From contig NZ_JBBMEY010000021.1 of the NCBI RefSeq assembly GCF_040096285.1, positions 1-37,049 on the forward strand: a stretch of DNA of 37,049 nt, written 5' to 3'. This document shows positions 16,331 through 22,463 of the stretch, in pieces. Within the stretch, counting starts at the first letter, position 1. Each line of letters opens with the position of its first letter. Source of the DNA: Ruminococcoides intestinihominis. GTDB lineage: Bacteria > Bacillota > Clostridia > Oscillospirales > Acutalibacteraceae. Made by a program: the position numbers and the translations under genes. Under the pieces are notes generated by a model. The model had not been told where the DNA came from. It was given only the letters and a program-made list of their open reading frames with translations, and ran no database searches.

Positions 16331-16373
16331 AACTCCCATCAGTGGCGGGAGTTAAAACAGAGGACTGCCACTG
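16331..16373 (+). promoter_or_regulatory. Predicted RNA pseudoknot upstream of recombinase copy 1
   Basis: aactccc (16331-16337) pairs with gggagtt (16347-16353), and the loop bases cagtggc (16340-16346) pair perfectly with gccactg (16367-16373). Two 7-bp stems with loops of 2, 0 and 13 nt give a classic H-type pseudoknot. It starts 25 nt after the hsdS stop and ends 36 nt before the recombinase ATG, so it may control recombinase expression or stabilise the hsdS mRNA. Confidence 0.5.
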
Positions 16374-16409
16374 GTAGTCGTTCTCTTAAAAACAAAAGGA
16401 GAATTGACT

Positions 16410-17393
16410 ATGAAACAGAATTTAATCACCGATGTTATTCAAGGAATGTTACCTTACTTGAATAACGCACAGACAGAAAGATTGCAAGAGGTGTTACAAC
16501 ATACACTTTTTGATTATGAGGTAACAAAGACAGAAAAGGATAAGGAATTTTCAGAGCAGAATTTAGTAGAGTCTTTCTTATCAGCAAAGCGTATTGAAGG
16601 CTGTTCTGAAAAAACCTTGAAATACTATAAAGCAACGATACAGTCAATGCTTGATGGTATTGGAAAAGGTATTAAATACATTGTAACTGATGATATTCGT
16701 TGCTATTTGACTGAGTATCAAGCTAAGAAAAAATCCAGTAAAGTTACGATAGATAATATAAGACGAATACTTTCCAGCTTTTTCTCTTGGCTTGAGGACG
16801 AGGATTATATTTTGAAAAGTCCGGTCAGGCGAATACACAAAATCAAAACCGGTTCGAATATTAAAGAGACTTACTCTGATGAAGCATTGGAACTTATGAG
16901 AGATAACTGTACAGAACTCCGAGATTTGGCAATGATTGATATGCTGGCTTCAACGGGTATGCGTGTCGGAGAAATGGTGTTACTAAATCGTGAGGATATA
17001 GATTTTAACGAAAGAGAGTGTGTTGTTTTTGGTAAAGGGGATAAGGAGCGAATAGTATATTTTGATGCAAGAACAAAAATACATTTGCAAAATTATTTAA
17101 ACAGCCGAAATGACGATAATCCGGCACTTTTTGCATCATTACAATCTCCATATAATCGAATGAATATCGGAGGAATTGAAGTAAGACTGCGACAGCTTGG
17201 CAAGCGGTTGGGACTAAATAAGGTACACCCTCATAAATTCAGGCGAACACTTGCGACAATGGCAATAGACAAAGGAATGCCAATAGAGCAGCTTCAGCAG
17301 CTCTTGGGACATAGAAGAGTAGATACGACATTGCAATATGCAATGGTAAAACAAAGCAATGTAAAAATTGCTCATCGAAAATATATAGGATAA
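16410..17393 (+). CDS. Tyrosine recombinase of the hsdS switching locus, copy 1
   Basis: A 327-aa XerC/D-like integrase starting at ATG 16410 after AAAGGAG; a TTG at 16404 is in frame but overlaps the spacer. An N-terminal SAM-like core-binding domain (about 48-135) is followed by the catalytic domain with Arg 185 (TGMRVGE), Lys 209 (GKGDKER), H275-x-x-R278 (HKFRR), His 301 (LGHRRVDTT) and nucleophile Tyr 310 (QYAMV). All catalytic residues are present. Its position among six inverted and direct copies of a 14-bp site inside hsdS sequences indicates that it inverts and probably excises hsdS segments. It is identical to copy 2. Stop and next hsdS start (17406) are 12 nt apart. Confidence 0.92.
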   Translation: MKQNLITDVIQGMLPYLNNAQTERLQEVLQHTLFDYEVTKTEKDKEFSEQNLVESFLSAKRIEGCSEKTLKYYKATIQSMLDGIGKGIKYIVTDDIRCYLTEYQAKKKSSKVTIDNIRRILSSFFSWLEDEDYILKSPVRRIHKIKTGSNIKETYSDEALELMRDNCTELRDLAMIDMLASTGMRVGEMVLLNREDIDFNERECVVFGKGDKERIVYFDARTKIHLQNYLNSRNDDNPALFASLQSPYNRMNIGGIEVRLRQLGKRLGLNKVHPHKFRRTLATMAIDKGMPIEQLQQLLGHRRVDTTLQYAMVKQSNVKIAHRKYIG

Positions 17394-17405
17394 GGCGGTA
17401 TTTTA

Positions 17406-18482
17406 ATGTATAGAACGATAGATGAATTAGTTGAAAAGGTTGATGAGAGAAATACAGAAAATAAGATTTCCAAACTTATAGGTGTAAGCATTGACAAGTG
17501 CTTTATAAAGTCTGTTGCAAATACTAACGGTACTGACCTTTCAAAATATAAAGTTATTAGAAAAAACGATTTTGCAGTCAGCTTAATGCAGGTTAGTAGG
17601 GATTCAAAGATACCGATTGCACGATTAGAGGATTATGATGTTGCGATAATGTCTCCGGCATATCCAATTTTCAGAGTTAAAGATACATCGGTCGTTTTAC
17701 CGGAATACTTGGAAATGTGGTTTAAACGACCTGAATTTGACAGAGAAGCAGCTTTTATTGCGGTTGGTGGAGTTAGAGGTAGTATGCCTTGGGAAGAATT
17801 TGCAAAAATGAAATTGCCAGTACCGCCTATCGAAAAACAGCTAAAGATTGTGAATGCATATAAGATTGTTACAGACAGAATTGCATTGAAGCAAAAGATA
17901 AATGATAATTTAGAAGCAACTGCTCAAGCGATTCTTCAAGATAAAATCTATTCTAACGGAATTGAAACCACCGTAGATAACCTAATTAACTTATTTGATA
18001 GTATGCGTAGACCTCTTTCAGGCTTAGAACGCAGCGAAATGAAACATACCTATCCATATTACGGCGCAGCATCACTTATGGATTATGTAGACAATTACAT
18101 TTTTGATGGTGTTTACGGTTTACTTGGCGAAGATGGAACGGTTATGGATGATAATGGTTATCCAACTATGCAATATGTCTGGGGCAAGTTTTGGGTAAAT
18201 AATCACGCTCACATCTTTCAAGGAAAAAACGGATACTCGACAGAAATGGTTTATCTAATTTTGAAGAACACCATTGTTCGTAATGCCGTTACTGGAGCTG
18301 TTCAATTAAAAATCAATCAAGAGAACCTTAGAAAACTTTCTGTTGTAGTTCCTTGTGATGATAACCTAACTGAATTAAACATTTTGATTGATAAGGTGTT
18401 CTTGTCCATTCGTGAAAATAGAACAGAAATTCAGTATTTGATAAATCTCAAAGATATATTGCTTGCAGAACTGTCCGATTAA
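17406..18482 (+). CDS. hsdS: Type I specificity subunit, copy 2 (TRD1-b + TRD2-X)
   Basis: A complete 358-aa HsdS: TRD1-b (about 1-155, 'SMPWEEFAKMKLPVPPIEKQ'), central helix (ALKQKINDNLEATAQAIL) and the same TRD2-X as copy 1. AAGGCGG lies about 8 nt before the ATG. It follows the recombinase by 12 nt, so it is probably translated from a message running on from hsdM or from a recombinase transcript. If expressed it would give a second specificity sharing one half-site with copy 1. TRD1-a and TRD1-b are related but clearly different (compare FACNPMHVGRDERLPV with FAVSLMQVSRDSKIPI). Confidence 0.9.
   Translation: MYRTIDELVEKVDERNTENKISKLIGVSIDKCFIKSVANTNGTDLSKYKVIRKNDFAVSLMQVSRDSKIPIARLEDYDVAIMSPAYPIFRVKDTSVVLPEYLEMWFKRPEFDREAAFIAVGGVRGSMPWEEFAKMKLPVPPIEKQLKIVNAYKIVTDRIALKQKINDNLEATAQAILQDKIYSNGIETTVDNLINLFDSMRRPLSGLERSEMKHTYPYYGAASLMDYVDNYIFDGVYGLLGEDGTVMDDNGYPTMQYVWGKFWVNNHAHIFQGKNGYSTEMVYLILKNTIVRNAVTGAVQLKINQENLRKLSVVVPCDDNLTELNILIDKVFLSIRENRTEIQYLINLKDILLAELSD
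17899..17912 (+). other. Recombination site C (plus orientation)
   Basis: taaatgataattta in the INDNL codons of hsdS copy 2, in direct orientation to sites A and E. Recombination A x C would excise exactly one 2,177-bp unit. Confidence 0.75.
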
Positions 18483-18487
18483 GCCGC

Positions 18488-18501
18488 TAAATTATCATTT
18501 A
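18488..18501 (-). other. Recombination site D (minus orientation)
   Basis: Reverse complement of the core, 5 nt after the stop of hsdS copy 2, flanked by gccgc; the duplicate of site B. Confidence 0.75.
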
Positions 18502-18507
18502 CAATAG

Positions 18508-18550
18508 AACTCCCATCAGTGGCGGGAGTTAAAACAGAGGACTGCCACTG
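18508..18550 (+). promoter_or_regulatory. Predicted RNA pseudoknot upstream of recombinase copy 2
   Basis: Duplicate of the structure at 16331-16373: stems aactccc/gggagtt and cagtggc/gccactg, in the leader of the second recombinase. Confidence 0.5.
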
Positions 18551-18586
18551 GTAGTCGTTCTCTTAAAAACAAAAGGAGAATTGACT

Positions 18587-19570
18587 ATGAAACAGAATTT
18601 AATCACCGATGTTATTCAAGGAATGTTACCTTACTTGAATAACGCACAGACAGAAAGATTGCAAGAGGTGTTACAACATACACTTTTTGATTATGAGGTA
18701 ACAAAGACAGAAAAGGATAAGGAATTTTCAGAGCAGAATTTAGTAGAGTCTTTCTTATCAGCAAAGCGTATTGAAGGCTGTTCTGAAAAAACCTTGAAAT
18801 ACTATAAAGCAACGATACAGTCAATGCTTGATGGTATTGGAAAAGGTATTAAATACATTGTAACTGATGATATTCGTTGCTATTTGACTGAGTATCAAGC
18901 TAAGAAAAAATCCAGTAAAGTTACGATAGATAATATAAGACGAATACTTTCCAGCTTTTTCTCTTGGCTTGAGGACGAGGATTATATTTTGAAAAGTCCG
19001 GTCAGGCGAATACACAAAATCAAAACCGGTTCGAATATTAAAGAGACTTACTCTGATGAAGCATTGGAACTTATGAGAGATAACTGTACAGAACTCCGAG
19101 ATTTGGCAATGATTGATATGCTGGCTTCAACGGGTATGCGTGTCGGAGAAATGGTGTTACTAAATCGTGAGGATATAGATTTTAACGAAAGAGAGTGTGT
19201 TGTTTTTGGTAAAGGGGATAAGGAGCGAATAGTATATTTTGATGCAAGAACAAAAATACATTTGCAAAATTATTTAAACAGCCGAAATGACGATAATCCG
19301 GCACTTTTTGCATCATTACAATCTCCATATAATCGAATGAATATCGGAGGAATTGAAGTAAGACTGCGACAGCTTGGCAAGCGGTTGGGACTAAATAAGG
19401 TACACCCTCATAAATTCAGGCGAACACTTGCGACAATGGCAATAGACAAAGGAATGCCAATAGAGCAGCTTCAGCAGCTCTTGGGACATAGAAGAGTAGA
19501 TACGACATTGCAATATGCAATGGTAAAACAAAGCAATGTAAAAATTGCTCATCGAAAATATATAGGATAA
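18587..19570 (+). CDS. Tyrosine recombinase of the hsdS switching locus, copy 2
   Basis: Identical in protein sequence to the recombinase at 16410-17393, with the same AAAGGAG ribosome site, the same leader and the complete R-K-HxxR-H-Y catalytic set. The absence of any difference between two adjacent copies means the duplication is very recent, is being homogenised, or is produced by the assembly of mixed states. Either copy alone would be enough for switching. It is followed after 12 nt by the truncated third hsdS. Confidence 0.9.
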   Translation: MKQNLITDVIQGMLPYLNNAQTERLQEVLQHTLFDYEVTKTEKDKEFSEQNLVESFLSAKRIEGCSEKTLKYYKATIQSMLDGIGKGIKYIVTDDIRCYLTEYQAKKKSSKVTIDNIRRILSSFFSWLEDEDYILKSPVRRIHKIKTGSNIKETYSDEALELMRDNCTELRDLAMIDMLASTGMRVGEMVLLNREDIDFNERECVVFGKGDKERIVYFDARTKIHLQNYLNSRNDDNPALFASLQSPYNRMNIGGIEVRLRQLGKRLGLNKVHPHKFRRTLATMAIDKGMPIEQLQQLLGHRRVDTTLQYAMVKQSNVKIAHRKYIG

Positions 19571-19582
19571 GGCGGTATTTTA

Positions 19583-20098
19583 ATGTATAGAACGATAGAT
19601 GAATTAGTTGAAAAGGTTGATGAGAGAAATACAGAAAATAAGATTTCCAAACTTATAGGTGTAAGCATTGACAAGTGCTTTATAAAGTCTGTTGCAAATA
19701 CTAACGGTACTGACCTTTCAAAATATAAAGTTATTAGAAAAAACGATTTTGCAGTCAGCTTAATGCAGGTTAGTAGGGATTCAAAGATACCGATTGCACG
19801 ATTAGAGGATTATGATGTTGCGATAATGTCTCCGGCATATCCAATTTTCAGAGTTAAAGATACATCGGTCGTTTTACCGGAATACTTGGAAATGTGGTTT
19901 AAACGACCTGAATTTGACAGAGAAGCAGCTTTTATTGCGGTTGGTGGAGTTAGAGGTAGTATGCCTTGGGAAGAATTTGCAAAAATGAAATTGCCAGTAC
20001 CGCCTATCGAAAAACAGCTAAAGATTGTGAATGCATATAAGATTGTTACAGACAGAATTGCATTGAAGCAAAAGATAAATGATAATTTAGCGGCTTGA
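19583..20098 (+). CDS. hsdS: Truncated specificity subunit, copy 3 (TRD1-b only)
   Basis: 171 aa, identical to the first half of hsdS copy 2 up to KINDNL, then AA and a stop at 20096-20098. The truncation is created by site E, which joins TRD1-b to the end of the inverted TRD2-Y cassette. Inversion across E and F would restore a full gene in frame: both sides read ata-aat-gat-aat-tta-gcg at the junction. Half-size HsdS proteins can dimerise and give palindromic recognition in some type I systems, so it may still be functional. It is probably translated after recombinase copy 2. Confidence 0.85.
   Translation: MYRTIDELVEKVDERNTENKISKLIGVSIDKCFIKSVANTNGTDLSKYKVIRKNDFAVSLMQVSRDSKIPIARLEDYDVAIMSPAYPIFRVKDTSVVLPEYLEMWFKRPEFDREAAFIAVGGVRGSMPWEEFAKMKLPVPPIEKQLKIVNAYKIVTDRIALKQKINDNLAA
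20076..20089 (+). other. Recombination site E (plus orientation)
   Basis: Core taaatgataattta within a 21-bp perfect inverted repeat (20074-20094) with site F (20766-20786). On the minus strand the same bases supply the TAA stop of the TRD2-Y cassette. Confidence 0.8.
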
Positions 20099-20821
20099 TG
20101 AAAGACGAGTTGATAGTTGGTTTTGTAACTCAGATAACCTTTCCACTTCTGCAAAATTGGTTCTCATAGCCTTGATAAGTGGCTCAACTAAATTCATATA
20201 GTGTTTTTGAGCATCTTTGTCAGGTAAAAGAATAGGCAAATTTTTAATAGTTGTAAGACTCAGGTTAGCTTGAACCGCTTGTTGTGTGTTCTTTTTGTAA
20301 AACTCAACTTGCCATTCGCCAATAAAATAACTATAAAGCATTTCAGGAGAAATTTTGCTTGTTCTAATAATGGCAACTGCTTGATTTGTGTTAGCCGGAA
20401 CGATAGAACTATCTACCAAAGCAAACTTTCCAAGTGTTCCTGCAATGGTAAATACAATATCATTCTCCAAAATTCGAGACCTTTTAAGTAGATTATCAGT
20501 TTCCTCATCAATATGAGCAAACATAGCCTTGTTGAAACTATGGTCATCGTTAATGCTTTCGCCTTTAATGAAGTTTATACCTGAGTCCGTGAAATCTTTT
20601 CCTAATGTTGTTGGTGTTGTTCCTTTGGTGACACATTTGCAAAGATCACCAAGAAGTTTATAACGCCAATTTTGAGGTATTTGACCGTATTCTGATTGCA
20701 CAAATTCAGCGTTAGCGACTGCATCAAAGTCTAAAAACCACGACTTAAAAATGGTTTTAATAGTTGCCGCTAAATTATCATTTATCAAAGAAAGGATGAG
20801 AAGAATGCCCCGTTTACCCAA
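20087..20821 (-). CDS. Silent inverted hsdS half cassette (TRD2-Y)
   Basis: The minus-strand frame reads INDNLAATIKTIFKSWFLDF, then a TRD (GQIPQNWRYKLLGDLCKCVT; TIAGTLGKFALVDSS) and a C-terminal helix ending LSSSR with its stop inside site E. This is the downstream half of an HsdS, with the standard 'IFKSWFxDFDAV' linker. The open frame runs up to an ATG at 20821, but that start lies in the leader of the oppositely oriented DUF4365 gene and has no ribosome site, so the cassette is almost certainly silent. Inversion at E x F, C x F or A x F would fuse it to TRD1-b or TRD1-a. TRD2-Y differs fully from TRD2-X, so the switch changes one half of the target sequence. Confidence 0.85.
   Translation of the reverse strand: MGKRGILLILSLINDNLAATIKTIFKSWFLDFDAVANAEFVQSEYGQIPQNWRYKLLGDLCKCVTKGTTPTTLGKDFTDSGINFIKGESINDDHSFNKAMFAHIDEETDNLLKRSRILENDIVFTIAGTLGKFALVDSSIVPANTNQAVAIIRTSKISPEMLYSYFIGEWQVEFYKKNTQQAVQANLSLTTIKNLPILLPDKDAQKHYMNLVEPLIKAMRTNFAEVERLSELQNQLSTRLSSSR
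20771..20784 (-). other. Recombination site F (minus orientation)
   Basis: Reverse complement core at the outer edge of the TRD2-Y cassette, 20 nt before the DUF4365 start codon. It is the right boundary of the whole switching region. Confidence 0.8.
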
Positions 20822-21323
20822 AGACTGTACAGCCAGACAAATTGGTGAAGAAGCTAGAAAATTAGTTCACTATAAGATTTCAAGTATAAATTGGGAGTTC
20901 CACGAATATACAGGAACAGATCACGGAATCGATTGTGTACTTGAATTAATTGAGAATGATGAATATCATAATAAGAAAATTGAAGGACAGATTAAGGGTA
21001 CACAAAAAGCTATTAAGATGGTAACAAAGAATGCATTCTCATATTCTATGGAAAAACGAACCATTAACTATGGTTTAGGTTCATCTAATGCATTTGTTTT
21101 ATTTTTAGTGGATGTAATAAATGAAACTGTATATTATCTTCCGATTCAGGACTACTTTATTGCTAACTCTAAAGAATTTGACAGATTAGAAAATGATAAT
21201 GAAACAATGACCATACACATTCCTTGTGACAATACTGTATGTGACGAAGACTTTGATTTACAAGAAATAGCTAAAAGTATTTATGTTGGTGGAGCAACAA
21301 GGAATCTACATAAGGCAAATTAA
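20805..21323 (+). CDS. DUF4365-family putative nuclease-fold protein
   Basis: 172 aa from ATG 20805, with AAGG at 20792-20795; an ATG at 20796 is also in frame. The pattern 'ARQIGEEARKLV' (about 9-20), 'TDHGIDCVLEL' (Asp about 40) and 'IEGQIKGT' (Q-x-K about 62-64) is that of DUF4365, which has a PD-(D/E)XK-like core. Catalytic function is not proven for the family. It lies between the specificity locus and hsdR on the operon strand, where type I islands often carry accessory genes. Its leader directly abuts recombination site F, so inversions ending at F change what lies upstream and could change its transcription. Confidence 0.65.
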   Translation: MPRLPKDCTARQIGEEARKLVHYKISSINWEFHEYTGTDHGIDCVLELIENDEYHNKKIEGQIKGTQKAIKMVTKNAFSYSMEKRTINYGLGSSNAFVLFLVDVINETVYYLPIQDYFIANSKEFDRLENDNETMTIHIPCDNTVCDEDFDLQEIAKSIYVGGATRNLHKAN

Positions 21324-21357
21324 ACTATTAATTTATAATACAAAATAGGAGAAAAAT

Positions 21358-22452
21358 ATGATTACATTGAGACAAGGTAAAGCAAAAACTATTCTTGATA
21401 ATTCGATTAATAGTGCTATAACGGCAGTTGAAACATATAATCGTCCTCGTACTAAGTTCAGAATAGAAAACTATATTATATTGATGGTTATAGCCTGGAC
21501 TAAGCTCTTTCACGCATATTTTCAAACAACAATAGGAGAACGATATTTTTACAAAGAAAAGAATGGAAGATATAAAAAAATTGATGGTGAGAAAAAAGCT
21601 TGGGAACTAAAAGAATGTATAAAACAATATCAAAAGAATGCTGGTAGAGACAAGCTTTCCGATGGAGTTGTTGCTAACCTTAATTTTTTTATTGGAATTA
21701 GAAACAAAATTGAACATAGATATTGGGATTCTTCAACATTAGATATTTTACTTTTTGGAGAATGCCAATCATTATTATATAACTATGAAAATTTGCTTGT
21801 TGAATTGTTTGGAAATGATTATTCACTTAATATGAGCTTAGCCTATGCATTGCAATTTTCTCAAATAAGAGCAAATGAGCAGTTGACAGCACAAAGGGAA
21901 CTTCTTTCAAAGGATATGCAAGATATAAAAAAATATATTGATAAATACAAAACTGACTTACCACAAGAAGTATATGATAGTCAAGAGTATAGTATTAAAT
22001 TACTACAAATACCTAAAATTAGTAATACAAAGCGTTCTGATTTGGCTGTGGAATTTGTAAATTGGAATACAATAAGTGAAGAAGATAAAGAGAATTATAA
22101 TAAAGTCACAGCTATCATCAAAGATAAAATCGTAAAGCATAATGTATCAAATGCAAATATGTTGAGGCCTATAGATGTTAGAAATGCTGTAAGGGAAAAA
22201 ACAGGTGTAGAAATAAGTCAAAGTAATCACACGGATTTATGGAAGGCTTTTTCAGTTAGACCACATGCGAAATCAGAGGCTAAATTTGATACAATAACTA
22301 AATATTGTATATATGATGAACCTCATAATGATTATCTTTATACATCAGAATGGGTTGATTTTATAGTAAAATTAGTGTTGAAATTTGGATTTAACAAAGA
22401 AAATATACACAACAATTGTAAAAAAACACTAAAAATCGAGGATTTTGATTAG
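21358..22452 (+). CDS. DUF3644 protein with HEPN-like RNxxxH motif
   Basis: 364 aa with AGGAG 6 nt before the ATG. The N-terminal 170 residues match DUF3644 as I know it (IENYIILMVIAWTKLFHAYF; KKIDGEKKAWELKECIK; FFIGIRNKIEHRY). RNKIEH (about 119-124) fits the RxxxxH motif of HEPN domains, many of which are RNases in toxin and abortive-infection systems. The C-terminal part (about 250-364) has no family I recognise and is basic and aromatic. It sits 12 nt upstream of hsdR in the operon. RNase activity is an inference from the motif. It could act as a back-up if restriction fails, as proposed for other RM-linked HEPN proteins such as anticodon nucleases. Confidence 0.7.
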   Translation: MITLRQGKAKTILDNSINSAITAVETYNRPRTKFRIENYIILMVIAWTKLFHAYFQTTIGERYFYKEKNGRYKKIDGEKKAWELKECIKQYQKNAGRDKLSDGVVANLNFFIGIRNKIEHRYWDSSTLDILLFGECQSLLYNYENLLVELFGNDYSLNMSLAYALQFSQIRANEQLTAQRELLSKDMQDIKKYIDKYKTDLPQEVYDSQEYSIKLLQIPKISNTKRSDLAVEFVNWNTISEEDKENYNKVTAIIKDKIVKHNVSNANMLRPIDVRNAVREKTGVEISQSNHTDLWKAFSVRPHAKSEAKFDTITKYCIYDEPHNDYLYTSEWVDFIVKLVLKFGFNKENIHNNCKKTLKIEDFD

Positions 22453-22463
22453 GAGTAAACGCA

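Larger units (their letters stand above)
15716..17913 (+). repeat. Direct repeat copy 1: TRD2-X, recombinase, TRD1-b (unit 2,177 bp)
   Basis: Bases 15716-17913 match 17893-20090 at a constant offset of 2,177; the encoded proteins of both copies are identical. The match begins one base after a mismatch at 15715/17892 and ends at 17913/20090. The two copies share 21 bp containing site C, so the unit boundary is the recombination site itself. Confidence 0.9.
17893..20090 (+). repeat. Direct repeat copy 2: TRD2-X, recombinase, TRD1-b
   Basis: Second copy of the 2,177-bp unit (offset +2,177 from 15716). It ends at site E, where the sequence changes from gaagc to gcggc and enters the inverted TRD2-Y cassette. 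No difference between the copies is seen in the encoded proteins. Confidence 0.9.

Noticed and set aside
16331..16373. Pseudoknot as a type III toxin-antitoxin RNA (ToxI-like)
   Set aside because: Those antitoxins consist of several tandem pseudoknot repeats before a ToxN-like RNase gene. Here there is one copy per leader and the next gene is a tyrosine recombinase.
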